Shown piece by piece: positions 50,141 to 59,074 of a stretch of DNA of 64,000 bases. Position 1 is the stretch's first letter. Each line of letters starts with the position of its first letter. Position numbers and translations under genes: made by a program. Origin of the DNA: JADKHR01 sp041917295 (GTDB lineage Bacteria > Elusimicrobiota > Elusimicrobia > FEN-1173); NCBI GenBank assembly GCA_041917295.1, contig JAYRXX010000021.1, positions 1 to 64,000 on the forward strand, given 5' to 3'. Below the pieces are notes generated by a model. The model saw only the letters and a program-made list of their open reading frames with translations, did no database searches and was not told the origin of the DNA.

Positions 50141-50746
50141 TTATTTTACCCGAACGATGGTGACCTTTTTCATGGAGAGGGTTTTCGTGGGCCGATCGCC
50201 GCCGTCCCGGGGGGCTTTGGAAATGGCGTCCGCCACGGACTGGCCTTCCACCACTTCGCCGAAGATGGTGTGGTGGTTGTTCAGCCACGGGGTCGGCGCC
50301 ACGGTGATGAAGAATTGGGACCCGTTGGTGCCGGGCCCCGCGTTGGCCATGGCCAATTTGCCTTTCTTGTCGAACTTCAGCGAGGGATCGAACTCGTCTT
50401 CGAATTGGTAACCGGGCCCGCCGGTGCCCCGCCCCAACGGATCGCCCGTCTGGATCATGAAATCCGGAATGACCCGGTGAAAAATGATTCCGTCGTAATA
50501 GGGCCGTTTCGTTTTCTGGCCGGTTTTAGGGTCGGTAAACTCCTTGGTTCCTTCCGCCAACCCGACAAAGTTGGCCACGGTTTCCGGGGCCTGTTCCGGG
50601 AATAACTTGCAAGCGATGGTGCCCATTTCCGTTTCAATCACAGCGTACGTCCCTGCTTCTTTCTTCCAACCGTCAGCGGCCATAAGCGCTCCTGTACTGA
50701 AGACTATCGCCAAAGCGGCGATGATTTTATTTCGACTGATCAACAT
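50141..50746 (-). CDS. Exported cyclophilin-type peptidylprolyl isomerase
   Basis: The 201-residue protein catalyses proline cis-trans isomerisation. The signal peptide (MLISRNKIIAALAIVFSTGALMA) predicts a periplasmic location. The cyclophilin core has YYDGIIFHRVIPDFMIQTGDP with the catalytic Arg, then NAGPGTNGSQFFIT and TPWLNNHHTIFGEVVEG. GGAGAGGAGG lies just before ATG 50746; a longer frame upstream was rejected. It is monocistronic, ended by a strong terminator. Confidence 0.95.
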   Translation of the reverse strand: MLISRNKIIAALAIVFSTGALMAADGWKKEAGTYAVIETEMGTIACKLFPEQAPETVANFVGLAEGTKEFTDPKTGQKTKRPYYDGIIFHRVIPDFMIQTGDPLGRGTGGPGYQFEDEFDPSLKFDKKGKLAMANAGPGTNGSQFFITVAPTPWLNNHHTIFGEVVEGQSVADAISKAPRDGGDRPTKTLSMKKVTIVRVK

Positions 50747-51024
50747 AAATCCTCCTCTCCAAATATCTGAATCAATAGTAAGAGCCCGCCCGACTTCGGT
50801 CACGAGGTCCTGACGGCCGGACGCAATTCTATCAAATCAAAAATTGAATGATTTTCCCAATCGCGTCCAACCGAGCCCGATCACAAAAGATCGGAAAGCG
50901 AATAAACCTGACATGTGAGACTGGATCGAGGGAGCGTAATGGCGAAATGGTAATCTGGCATTACAATGCGAAAACAACAGAAAAACATGGACGTTGATCC
51001 ACAAATGATGTAGATTTATGGATC

Positions 51025-52185
51025 ATGATCCAAAGACTCTTTAAGCCGCCGAAGCACAGCTTTTTCTTGTTTGGGCCCCGGGGGACCGGGAAATCCACCC
51101 TCCTTAAGTCGGCTTTGACGGACCGTAAAGTCATGACCCTTGATCTTTTAGATCCCGCACAGGAGGACCTCTACTCACGATCGCCACAAACCCTGAAAGA
51201 AAAATGGTCCGCTCTGGATCCTAAGCCTTCCTGGATCCTCATTGATGAAGTCCAGAAAGTTCCCCGTCTTTTAAACGTTGTCCACCAGATGATTGAAGAA
51301 CATGGGGTCTTGTTTGCCCTGACAGGATCAAGCCCGCGAAAATTGAAACGGGGCGCGGCCAACCTTCTTGCCGGGCGGGCCTTTGTTTATTCCCTCTTCC
51401 CCCTCACGACGGTTGAATTGGGAGATCGGTTTCAATTGAACGAGGCGCTGGCCTGGGGCACTTTGCCGAAAATACTGCACCTGAAATCAAACGACGAAAA
51501 AAAAGAGTTCCTACGCGCCTATGCGCTCATTTATCTGAAAGAAGAGATTGTCGCCGAACAAATTGTCCGAAACCTCACCCCCTTCCGTCATTTCCTTGAA
51601 GTCGCCGCCCAGTGCAACGGTCAAGTGATAAATTACTCCAAAATTGCGGAAGATGTGGGCGCCGATGTTAAAACCGTTCAATCCTATTTCACGATTTTGG
51701 AAGACACCCTTGTGGGGGTACGGATTCCGGCCTTTCATCTCTCGGTTCGAAAAAGACAACGCACCCACCCGAAATTCTATTTTTTTGACCCCGGGGTAAA
51801 ACGCGCACTTGAACACGCCCTGGACCAAGAACTTTATCCAAAAACCTTTACCTACGGATTTGCCTTTGAACATTTCGTCGTGGTCGAATTACATCGGCTG
51901 GCGGATTATCGCCGGTGCGATTGGTCATTTTCATATTTTCAGACCACGGACGGAGGGGAAATTGATTTGGTCGTTGACCGACCGGGAAAGACGCGGCTCT
52001 TGATTGAAATTAAATCCACAAACAAAGTGACCGAAAGGGACGTGGCGGCCCTCAACCGGTTTCAAAAAGCAATCCCGAACGGCGAGGCTTTCTGCCTTTC
52101 CTTGGATCCAACCCCCAAAAAGATTGGGGCCACCCTATGCCTCCCCTGGCAACAAGTTCTTCAAAAAGGTTCCCCTTTTTTTTAG
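51025..52185 (+). CDS. DUF4143-type AAA ATPase, paralogue of the 30775 gene
   Basis: The 386-residue protein has P-loop FGPRGTGKST, Walker B ILIDEVQKVP, sensor ALTGSSPRKLKRG, the helix-turn-helix-like YSKIAEDVGADVKTVQSYFTIL and the DUF4143 signature FEHFVVVEL...GGEIDLVVD...LLIEIKS. It is clearly related to the protein at 30775. The start codon lies within a perfect palindrome GGATCATGATCC (51020-51031), which could be an autoregulatory site; no Shine-Dalgarno sequence is evident. There are no operon partners. Confidence 0.9.
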   Translation: MIQRLFKPPKHSFFLFGPRGTGKSTLLKSALTDRKVMTLDLLDPAQEDLYSRSPQTLKEKWSALDPKPSWILIDEVQKVPRLLNVVHQMIEEHGVLFALTGSSPRKLKRGAANLLAGRAFVYSLFPLTTVELGDRFQLNEALAWGTLPKILHLKSNDEKKEFLRAYALIYLKEEIVAEQIVRNLTPFRHFLEVAAQCNGQVINYSKIAEDVGADVKTVQSYFTILEDTLVGVRIPAFHLSVRKRQRTHPKFYFFDPGVKRALEHALDQELYPKTFTYGFAFEHFVVVELHRLADYRRCDWSFSYFQTTDGGEIDLVVDRPGKTRLLIEIKSTNKVTERDVAALNRFQKAIPNGEAFCLSLDPTPKKIGATLCLPWQQVLQKGSPFF

Positions 52186-52222
52186 CCGAGATTCTTGGGT
52201 TACTTGGTGAATATTGGTGAGC

Positions 52223-53659
52223 CTATTGTCCGGATTCCGGGGAAATCCGAATTTCTTTAAAAGACTCCATCAACGAACCGGTTAGAGTTGTCCATTGTTT
52301 TCGAGTGATGCCGTAGGGTGGCATTAGAACAAGCACGTCGCCGAGAGGGCGGAGCCAGACCCCTTTAAGCAAGGCCTGGCGGCAGATTTTTGCGCCCATG
52401 CGAGCGGTGGTCGGGAACGGACGGTGGGTGGCCTTGTCGGCCACCAGCTCGATGCCGGCCATAAAACCAGCCTGGCGCACATGGCCGACGTTTGGGTGTG
52501 CAGCGATTTCCAACAGGAAATCGGTCATCCATTGTCTTTTGCCCGCGAGCCGGTCAAGGGTTTTTTCCCTCTTAAACACCGCCAGGTTTTCCAGGGCCGC
52601 GGCGCAGGCCAACGGGTTGGCGGTGTAACTGTGCCCATGGAAAAAGGTTTTAAAATCTTCGTAGCGACCCAAAAATGTCTTATAGATTTTTTGTGTCGTG
52701 AGCGTGGCGGCCAACGGCAAATAGCCTCCCGTGAGGGCTTTGGCCACACAAAGAAAATCCGGGCGAACGCCCTCGTGCTCAACGGCAAACATCCGACCGG
52801 TCCGGCCAAACCCGGTGGCCACTTCGTCGGCGATCCATGGAATCCCGTTGATCCGGCAGAGCCGTTCGAACCCTTTCAAATAGCCCCGGGGCATGACCCG
52901 CATACCCGCCGCCCCCTGGATAATCGGTTCCACGATGGCCGCGGCCAACCGATCCTTTTTGGCTTTAATTATTTTCTCCGCCCCGCCCAAACAGTCCCAC
53001 CGACATCCGGTTTGTGCCCGCAAATCCCCCGGCCGAGGGACACGCCGGAGGGCGGGTTCGTCCCCGGTTCGGATTTCGGGTTGCGGGGGTTTTTTGCGAA
53101 AGGGGCACCGGTAACAGTGGGGCGCCGGCGCGAAATGAGATTTAAACAAAAGCGGTCGAAACGTTTTGTGAAACGCGGCGATCCCGCCGACCGACACAGC
53201 CCCAAGCGTGTCGCCGTGGTACGACCCCGCCAACGCGAGATATTCGGGCCGATGTTCGCCCCGGTGGGCCCAAAACTGGAAAGCCATTTTGAGCGCCACT
53301 TCCACCGACGTGGCCCCGTTGTCCGAGTAGAAAACCCGATTCAACCCCGGAGGCGCAATGTCCACAAGCGCCTTTCCCAGCTGAGCCGCCGGTTCGTGAG
53401 TCAGTCCCAAGAACGTGGTGTGGGCCATGCGACCCAATTGGCGCCGGACAGCTCGATCCAAGGCCGGGTGCCGGTGCCCGTGGGCCGTCACCCAAAGAGA
53501 CGAGACCCCGTCGATGTACGTGCGCCCTTTTGTGTCCGTAAAGGTCGCCCCGCGGGCCGACCGAACCACAAGGGGATCGGCCTTTTCCCATTCGGATTGC
53601 TGGGTGAACGGGTGCCAAAGATATTTTTTATCCAACGAACCGGGAGATCGCGGGATCAT
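52223..53659 (-). CDS. bioA: Adenosylmethionine-8-amino-7-oxononanoate (DAPA) aminotransferase
   Basis: The 478-residue PLP enzyme makes 7,8-diaminopelargonate in biotin synthesis, using SAM as amino donor. Visible are WHPFTQQSEW near the start, DNGATSVEVALKMAFQFW, SYHGDTLGAVSVGG, the PLP aspartate region WIADEVATGFGRTG, and the PLP lysine in CVAKALTGGYLPLA (about residue 305). Compared with typical BioA there is an extra stretch of about 30 residues at roughly 195-230 (KKPPQPEIRTGDEPALRR...RAQTGCRWDC), rich in Arg/Pro and probably a surface insertion. The ATG overlaps the bioD stop by four bases; it is the last gene of the operon. Confidence 0.94.
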   Translation of the reverse strand: MIPRSPGSLDKKYLWHPFTQQSEWEKADPLVVRSARGATFTDTKGRTYIDGVSSLWVTAHGHRHPALDRAVRRQLGRMAHTTFLGLTHEPAAQLGKALVDIAPPGLNRVFYSDNGATSVEVALKMAFQFWAHRGEHRPEYLALAGSYHGDTLGAVSVGGIAAFHKTFRPLLFKSHFAPAPHCYRCPFRKKPPQPEIRTGDEPALRRVPRPGDLRAQTGCRWDCLGGAEKIIKAKKDRLAAAIVEPIIQGAAGMRVMPRGYLKGFERLCRINGIPWIADEVATGFGRTGRMFAVEHEGVRPDFLCVAKALTGGYLPLAATLTTQKIYKTFLGRYEDFKTFFHGHSYTANPLACAAALENLAVFKREKTLDRLAGKRQWMTDFLLEIAAHPNVGHVRQAGFMAGIELVADKATHRPFPTTARMGAKICRQALLKGVWLRPLGDVLVLMPPYGITRKQWTTLTGSLMESFKEIRISPESGQ

Positions 53660-54333
53660 AAAAAATCAGCCTGAAACGCTTTCCACAGAATCCGTCGAAC
53701 CTTTTTTTTCGCGTCGGTTGTCAGTCCCCGCGCAACGACGGTCACGGGTCGGTCGGACAAACGGCGGATGAGGCCGGCGTTGGTTTTTTCCGAAAGATCC
53801 CGGCCGGACGGGTTGCTTAACAAAATCCGTCTCACCTCAAGGCCTCGTCTCTTAAGCGCCTCCACCGTCAAAAGGGTGTGGTTAATGGTGCCCAACCCAG
53901 CCCGGGCCACAACCCACACGGGCAGGTTTAGCCGGGAAATCAAGTCCGTCACGAAGTAAGGCCCCCCCAACGGGACCAAAACGCCGCCGCATCCTTCCAC
54001 CACGGCGCAATCGTGTTTTTTTTGAAGAGCGCGAAGGGCGCCGGCCGTTTTTTCGATAGTCTTTTCAACACGATTTTTACCCCGATCCCCCAACCCAATT
54101 TGGGCCCCGGGAGCCAACGGGCGCGGACAAAACAGAAGCGTGGCCCGTTGGGGTATTTCGTTGCCCCCCGCCGCCTGAACAAGCGCCGTGGCGTCGTTCC
54201 AATCTCCCGCGGAAAAGGGTTTAAGAACCCCGACGGTTAGACCGGATTCCCGAACCGCCTCGGCCAGACGACAAGCGATAAAGGTTTTCCCGACCCCGGT
54301 GTCCGTGGCCGTTATAAAAAGAGAATTGGCCAT
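53656..54333 (-). CDS. bioD: Dethiobiotin synthetase
   Basis: The 225-residue ATP-dependent carboxylase closes the ureido ring of dethiobiotin. The N-terminal P-loop is FITATDTGVGKTFIACRL, followed by the substrate-binding KPFSAGDWND and the glycine-rich VVEGCGGVLVPLG. ATG 54333 follows AAGGGAG, which lies in the last codons of bioF, and the two genes are separated by a single base. It is somewhat shorter at the front than an alternative upstream ATG would give, but matches family length. Confidence 0.93.
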   Translation of the reverse strand: MANSLFITATDTGVGKTFIACRLAEAVRESGLTVGVLKPFSAGDWNDATALVQAAGGNEIPQRATLLFCPRPLAPGAQIGLGDRGKNRVEKTIEKTAGALRALQKKHDCAVVEGCGGVLVPLGGPYFVTDLISRLNLPVWVVARAGLGTINHTLLTVEALKRRGLEVRRILLSNPSGRDLSEKTNAGLIRRLSDRPVTVVARGLTTDAKKKVRRILWKAFQADFL

Positions 54334-54334
54334 A

Positions 54335-55504
54335 TCACTCCCTTTGACCATTCTTTTGAGTCCATCGGTTAACAACGGCGAGAACCCGATCGATGTCGTC
54401 CGGGGTATGGGACGCCGTCACCGAAAATCGTACCCGCGCCGCCCCTTTGGGCACGGTGGGAAACCGAACCGCGGGCGCAAATACGCCCTCGTCCCACAGG
54501 GCCGCCGACAAGGACAACGCCCGCCCGTCGTCCCCCAAAATCAACGGCACAATCGGGCCCTTTCCTTTCAAGCCCAACCCCGCCCACAACCGGTCGGATA
54601 AAGAAAACAAACGAGTCCGTCGATCTTCTTCGGTCTCGCACAAAGCCAATGCCGCCAAGGCCCCGCCTACCGCGCCGGGGGACAACGCGGTGGAATAAAT
54701 AAACGCCCGAGCTCGGTTGATTGCCCACTGGGTCAACGCCGTCGACCCGCACACAAATCCCCCCTGGGCCCCCAAGGCCTTCGAAAGGGTGCCCATGCAC
54801 ACGTCCACGCGATCCACAACAGCCTGTTCATTGATCCAACCCCGCCCGCCGGGCCCCCACACGCCCGTGGCGTGGGCTTCGTCCACGTACAGTCGAGCGC
54901 CCCGTTTTTCACAGACCGCCGCCAGGTCTTTTAAGGGGGCCCGATCGCCGTCCATGGAAAACACACTTTCCGTAATCACCCATCGTTCCCCCGCGCCTTT
55001 CCGGCGACCAAGGACATGGGCCAAATGGTCCGGATCGTTGTGGCGAAACACCCGCACACGGGCCTTGGACAACCGGGCACCGTCCACCAACGACGCGTGG
55101 GCCAGCCGGTCGAGGAAAACGGTGTCGTCGGGTCCCGCCAAGGCGGGGATCATCCCCACGTTGGCGTGGTACCCGGACGGAAACACCAAAGCCGACGGGC
55201 ACCCTTTGAATCGAGCCAACGCGCGTTCAAGCTCTTCGTGCAAGGCCAACGTGCCCCCCATCAGCCGGGACCCCGTGGCGCCGATTCCCCAGTGGCGTTG
55301 GGCCTGGGCGGCGGCCTCGATCACACGGGGATCTTCGGCCAATCCCAAATAATTGTTGGAAGCGAAATTGAGGATTTCACGCCCCGCCGAACGGGTATGC
55401 GCCGACGGCACGGATTCCACCGTGCGCGGACGGCGGCGGCGGTTTTCCGCTTCCAAAACCGCCAAAGCCGACGCCAGCCTTTGATCGAGCGCAGGGACGA
55501 TCAC
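54335..55504 (-). CDS. bioF: 8-amino-7-oxononanoate synthase
   Basis: The 389-residue PLP enzyme condenses pimeloyl-ACP (or -CoA) with alanine. It has NFASNNYLGLAEDPRVIEAA, GTGSRLMGG-like GATGSRLMGGT, LYVDEAHATGVWGPGGRG, and the PLP lysine in GTLSKALGAQGG (about residue 238). The start is GTG 55504, overlapping the ketoacyl synthase stop by four bases. Translational coupling to a ketoacyl synthase suggests that this gene product takes its acyl substrate from a dedicated chain-building step. Confidence 0.94.
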   Translation of the reverse strand: MIVPALDQRLASALAVLEAENRRRRPRTVESVPSAHTRSAGREILNFASNNYLGLAEDPRVIEAAAQAQRHWGIGATGSRLMGGTLALHEELERALARFKGCPSALVFPSGYHANVGMIPALAGPDDTVFLDRLAHASLVDGARLSKARVRVFRHNDPDHLAHVLGRRKGAGERWVITESVFSMDGDRAPLKDLAAVCEKRGARLYVDEAHATGVWGPGGRGWINEQAVVDRVDVCMGTLSKALGAQGGFVCGSTALTQWAINRARAFIYSTALSPGAVGGALAALALCETEEDRRTRLFSLSDRLWAGLGLKGKGPIVPLILGDDGRALSLSAALWDEGVFAPAVRFPTVPKGAARVRFSVTASHTPDDIDRVLAVVNRWTQKNGQRE

Positions 55505-56601
55505 GCGGGCACCCCCACCACCACCGACGACAGGGCCCCGCCAAACCCGAACGACAACGACGCCACCCGATCCACCTCAGCCGGTCGCCCCTGATGGGGA
55601 ACAAAATCCAGCCGGTCGGTTTCCGGATTTTCCAAATTCAATGTGGGGGGTATCGTTTTGTCGCGCAGGGCGAGAAAACAAAAAGCGATCTCCACGGCCC
55701 CTGTGGCGCCCAACAAATGACCCGTGGCGCCTTTGGTTGAAGAGACCGGCGGGGGGTTGACCGGAAAAAGGGAGATCAGGGCCTGGGTCTCCAGAGAATC
55801 GTTCAAAGCGGTCGCGGTACCGTGGGCGTTGACATAATCCAGCTCGTGGGCGGATACCCCCGCCTGGTCCAAGGCTTTACGCAAACACGCCGCCATGGTG
55901 CGGCCCTGGGAATTGAACCGCGTGGCGTGATGGGCATCGGAAGAAAAGTTTCCTCCCAAAATTTCGCCGTAGAGGTCGGCGCCCCGGTCCCGGGCCTGGT
56001 CGAGGGGTTCCACCACAAACACGGCGGCCCCTTCGCCGACCACAAACCCGTCCCGAGCCCTGTCAAACGGGCGAACAATTCCTTGCTTGGACAAGACACC
56101 CATTTGTTGAAACCCCGCCAAATAGAGGGGATGCAAAGCGCTTTCGGCCGCTCCCGCCAACACCACGTCGGCCCGCCCTTCCCGAACCCAATCCGCCGCA
56201 GTCAGCAACGAATGGGCCCCGGTGGCACACGCCGAGGCCACGTTCATCACAACCCCCTGGGCGCCGAACCGTTTCGCCACCTCGCAAGCAACCCGCTCGG
56301 GCCCGGCCAACGCCAAGGGACCGGCCGACAGGAAAATGGGTTTGCTCGAACTAACGACACAAGACACCCGGTCAGGATCGACCGCTTGAAGACCGCTATC
56401 GGCCCACGCTTCGTGGGCCGCCCGCAACGCCAACTGGATCGTGCGCGCCTGATCGTTTGCCTCCAGCGGGGCCCGGGCACCGTCCGCCGAAAATGTGGCC
56501 CGCCCGCCGTCACGAACCACGCGCCAACCGCGTTCCCGGTCGGCTCCCAGGGGACACACCAATCCGATCCCCGTCACCACGGGACGACGCCCGAACCTCA
56601 T
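55501..56601 (-). CDS. Beta-ketoacyl-ACP synthase (FabF/KAS II-like) in the biotin operon
   Basis: The 366-residue thiolase-fold condensing enzyme has an intact Cys-His-His triad: Cys in NVASACATGAHS (about residue 122), His in NAHGTATALND and His in STKGATGHLLGA. It is shorter than housekeeping FabF (about 410). The gene overlaps bioF and the reductase gene by four bases each, so it belongs to biotin synthesis by context. A role in extending a malonyl-derived starter towards pimeloyl-ACP is inferred; a duplicate housekeeping role is the alternative. Confidence 0.93.
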   Translation of the reverse strand: MRFGRRPVVTGIGLVCPLGADRERGWRVVRDGGRATFSADGARAPLEANDQARTIQLALRAAHEAWADSGLQAVDPDRVSCVVSSSKPIFLSAGPLALAGPERVACEVAKRFGAQGVVMNVASACATGAHSLLTAADWVREGRADVVLAGAAESALHPLYLAGFQQMGVLSKQGIVRPFDRARDGFVVGEGAAVFVVEPLDQARDRGADLYGEILGGNFSSDAHHATRFNSQGRTMAACLRKALDQAGVSAHELDYVNAHGTATALNDSLETQALISLFPVNPPPVSSTKGATGHLLGATGAVEIAFCFLALRDKTIPPTLNLENPETDRLDFVPHQGRPAEVDRVASLSFGFGGALSSVVVGVPA

Positions 56602-57317
56602 ATCAGCCGGGAATCCACGTTGAAAATTTGGCCCGACACGGACCGGTTTTCCGCCACCATCAAAACCAGTTTGGCCAAATCCCCCAAATCGGTGGTTCGG
56701 TTCAAAACGTGCTGGGCTTTCACCCGTTCCAGCTGGGCCGACGGAATGGATTGGGCGATGGGGGTGGGATGAAATCCGGGAAGAACCGCGTTGACGCGAA
56801 TATCGTATCGGCCCAATTCCATCGCGGCCGATTTTGTCAGGGCCAACAGACCTGCCTTAGACGCCGCGTAATTGGCGCATCCCACGGCCCCTTTCAACGC
56901 CAGGATGGAACCGACGTTGATAATGAATCCGCTTTTTTGGCGGGCCATGTGCCGGGCCGCGGATTGCAAGCACCAAAAAGCCCCCGACAGATTCACGTCC
57001 AGAACGGCCCGCCACTCCTCAAAATCCATTTTCAACAAACTTCGGTCCCGGGCCGTGCCGGCGTTATTAATCAATCCATCCAACCGACCCCACTTCTCCA
57101 CCACGCGATCGGGAAGAGCCCGCGCCTGCTGGGGGTCCGAAAGGTCGGCCGCGAACACCTCCGCCCGGGCGCCCTGTCGTGCGAGACTGTCACTTAAAGC
57201 CTCGGCCGCGGCTCTTCCGCGATGACAGTGCAGGGCCACATCGTATCCCGCCTCGGCAAACTGGTGGGCCAACCGCCCCCCAATTCCCCCGCTGGCCCCC
57301 GTGATTAAAACATTCAT
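56598..57317 (-). CDS. SDR-family 3-oxoacyl-ACP reductase-like protein in the biotin operon
   Basis: The 239-residue short-chain dehydrogenase has the nucleotide-binding GASGGIGG, NNAG at about residue 86, and the catalytic Ser-Tyr-Lys set (NVGSILALKG...YAASKAG). It resembles FabG. The start codon overlaps the bioB stop by one base (TAATG), and its own stop overlaps the ketoacyl synthase start. With that synthase it would supply two of the four steps of a fatty-acid-type elongation cycle. Confidence 0.93.
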   Translation of the reverse strand: MNVLITGASGGIGGRLAHQFAEAGYDVALHCHRGRAAAEALSDSLARQGARAEVFAADLSDPQQARALPDRVVEKWGRLDGLINNAGTARDRSLLKMDFEEWRAVLDVNLSGAFWCLQSAARHMARQKSGFIINVGSILALKGAVGCANYAASKAGLLALTKSAAMELGRYDIRVNAVLPGFHPTPIAQSIPSAQLERVKAQHVLNRTTDLGDLAKLVLMVAENRSVSGQIFNVDSRLI

Positions 57318-58381
57318 TACTGCCGGGTGGCTCGGGTCACCATCTCCACCGGGTCGGGGAGCGGCCGACTCGGGGAACCGGCGGCGTTTTCTTCGCCTTC
57401 GATTTCAAACCCCATGTCCAAAATCATCTGCCGGTCCGCCGACGCCGCCTGACCTTTGGTGGTCAAATAGTCACCGATGAAAATGGAGTTGGCCACATAA
57501 AGCCCCAGGGCCTGGAGGGACCTCAAATGCAGTTCCCGCCCGCCCGCAATGCGAATTTCCATGGACGGGTTCACGAACCGGAACAAACAGAGAATTTTTA
57601 AGCAGTCTGTGGGGGTCAGCTTGTTCTGTGCGGCCATCGCCGTGCCCGGGACCGGAATGAGAAAATTGATGGGAATGGAATCCGCCCCCACCTCCCGCAG
57701 TCGAAGCGCCACGTCAATAATGTCTTCTTGCGTTTCCCCCATGCCAAAGATCGCCCCACTGCACGGGGACAACCCCGCCGCTTTGGCTTTCTCGATGGTG
57801 TCCACCCGATCGGAATGGGTGTGGGTACGGCAAATTTCTTCGTAATGGCGTTCGCTGGTGTTGAGGTTGTGGTTGTAAGCGTCAACCCCGGCGCTTTTGA
57901 GACGGCCGGCCTGGCCTTCTTTGAGCAGGCCCATGGAGGCGCACACTTCCAGGTGGGGATACTTTTCTTTCACTTTCCGAACCGTCTCGTCGAGAGACGC
58001 CATTTCCCGTTCGCCGGGCCCGCGCATGGACGCCACCATGCAAAGCCGCGCCGCGCCCGCCGCCACGGCCCGATCCGCCTGGGCCAACACGTCGTCCGGG
58101 CTCAACAGGCGGTATTTTTCAACCGGGGCCTTGGAGTCTTTGGATTGACTGCAATAAGAGCAATCTTCCGGACACAACCCCGACTGCAAATTGACCAAAA
58201 AATTCATTTTGACTTTTCGGCCAAAATGCTGGCGCCGCACCCGATGGGCTTCAGCCACCAGATCCAACAGATCCGATTCCGGCCAATTCAAAACCGCCCG
58301 GGCTTCCTCCCGGGACAAATTACCGCCCGCCCGGCTTTTTTCGCCCAGGGCACGCAAATCTATTTTTTCTAAAACAATCAT
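57317..58381 (-). CDS. bioB: Biotin synthase
   Basis: The 354-residue radical SAM enzyme inserts sulfur into dethiobiotin. The SAM-cluster motif CPEDCSYC is at about residues 69-76, with the auxiliary-cluster ligands downstream (CMVASMRGPG, YNHNLNTSERHYEEICRTH) and the IPINFLIPVPGT and RIAGGREL segments typical of BioB. GGAGG precedes ATG 58381. It is the first gene of the operon bioB-fabG-like-fabF-like-bioF-bioD-bioA and has a BirA-type operator 53 bases upstream. Confidence 0.96.
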   Translation of the reverse strand: MIVLEKIDLRALGEKSRAGGNLSREEARAVLNWPESDLLDLVAEAHRVRRQHFGRKVKMNFLVNLQSGLCPEDCSYCSQSKDSKAPVEKYRLLSPDDVLAQADRAVAAGAARLCMVASMRGPGEREMASLDETVRKVKEKYPHLEVCASMGLLKEGQAGRLKSAGVDAYNHNLNTSERHYEEICRTHTHSDRVDTIEKAKAAGLSPCSGAIFGMGETQEDIIDVALRLREVGADSIPINFLIPVPGTAMAAQNKLTPTDCLKILCLFRFVNPSMEIRIAGGRELHLRSLQALGLYVANSIFIGDYLTTKGQAASADRQMILDMGFEIEGEENAAGSPSRPLPDPVEMVTRATRQ

Positions 58382-58433
58382 GGGGTTCCTCCGTCGATAA
58401 GAACGGAGCCTATTCAACCATAGCAAAGCCCCA

Positions 58434-58468
58434 TTGTCAACCGACTTTTCCAACTATACGGTTGACAA
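58434..58468 (-). promoter_or_regulatory. BirA-type biotin operator
   Basis: A perfect inverted repeat TTGTCAACC-N17-GGTTGACAA closely matches the BirA site consensus TTGTAAACC...GGTTTACAA. One arm doubles as a TTGACA -35 element for bioB. It implies repression of the whole operon by biotinyl-AMP-loaded BirA. Confidence 0.88.
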
Positions 58469-58474
58469 TAAATC

Positions 58475-58987
58475 TTACGCGGGCCCGAGCAAAGACTTAA
58501 GGATGTCGGTATTTAGGTATTCGGTTTTAGAGCGGGTTTTACGGTAGACGACGACAAATTCTAGGCCGGTTAAATAATGGTGAGCGGTTTCCGTGGGTTT
58601 AGACCACACTACTTTCCCCACCGCCGAAACGGACCCGCCCTCCAGCCCGTGCAACGACAACGCCAGCACCGTGCCCCGGGCCAATTTTTCCGCCAACACC
58701 AAACAAGCGCCCGTGGGGCTGATGTTACCCCCCGCCGCTCCGGATTTGCTCGGCACGGCCGCGTGGGACGCCACCAATGGCTCTTCCGGAAGAATTTTAT
58801 ACAGAATGGGCACCGTGAGATCGATCCGATGGTAACGCCGATTTTCGGCGTCTTTGGAAAGATCCTCTTCGACCGGATCTTTGGGGATAGGCCGCACAGT
58901 GGGTTTGGGCTCCGCTTCCCGTCGGATTCCGTCCATGGTCCAATGGAATTCGTGGGGTTCCGGCGCCGGGTTTGATTTTTCCTTCAC
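58475..58987 (-). CDS. PilZ-domain protein
   Basis: A protein of about 170 residues has a proline-rich disordered N-terminus followed by a PilZ domain with the cyclic-di-GMP-binding pattern RRYHRIDL (RxxxR) at about residue 51 and NISPTGACL (N/DxSxxG) about 55 residues later. It probably acts as a c-di-GMP effector for motility or adhesion. GTG 58987 was chosen because GGAGGGA lies nine bases upstream; an in-frame TTG at 59035 has no such signal. It lies near pilT genes on the same strand, a compatible neighbourhood. Confidence 0.85.
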   Translation of the reverse strand: MKEKSNPAPEPHEFHWTMDGIRREAEPKPTVRPIPKDPVEEDLSKDAENRRYHRIDLTVPILYKILPEEPLVASHAAVPSKSGAAGGNISPTGACLVLAEKLARGTVLALSLHGLEGGSVSAVGKVVWSKPTETAHHYLTGLEFVVVYRKTRSKTEYLNTDILKSLLGPA

Positions 58988-59074
58988 GTTCGACCGTCCC
59001 TCCTTCACGAGTGGCTCGCCATTACATAACCCCAAAAGCGTGTTTGCGCAAGGGGAAAGAAAGGGAAAAATCCG

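Noticed and set aside
51017..51022. TTGATC-N17-TATGGA promoter for the ATPase at 51025
   Set aside because: The -10 match is poor and would place the RNA start inside the coding sequence; only the GGATCATGATCC palindrome is notable.
52424..53674. 416-codon open frame on the plus strand opposite bioA
   Set aside because: It is a shadow of bioA; Arg/Pro/His-rich with no motifs.
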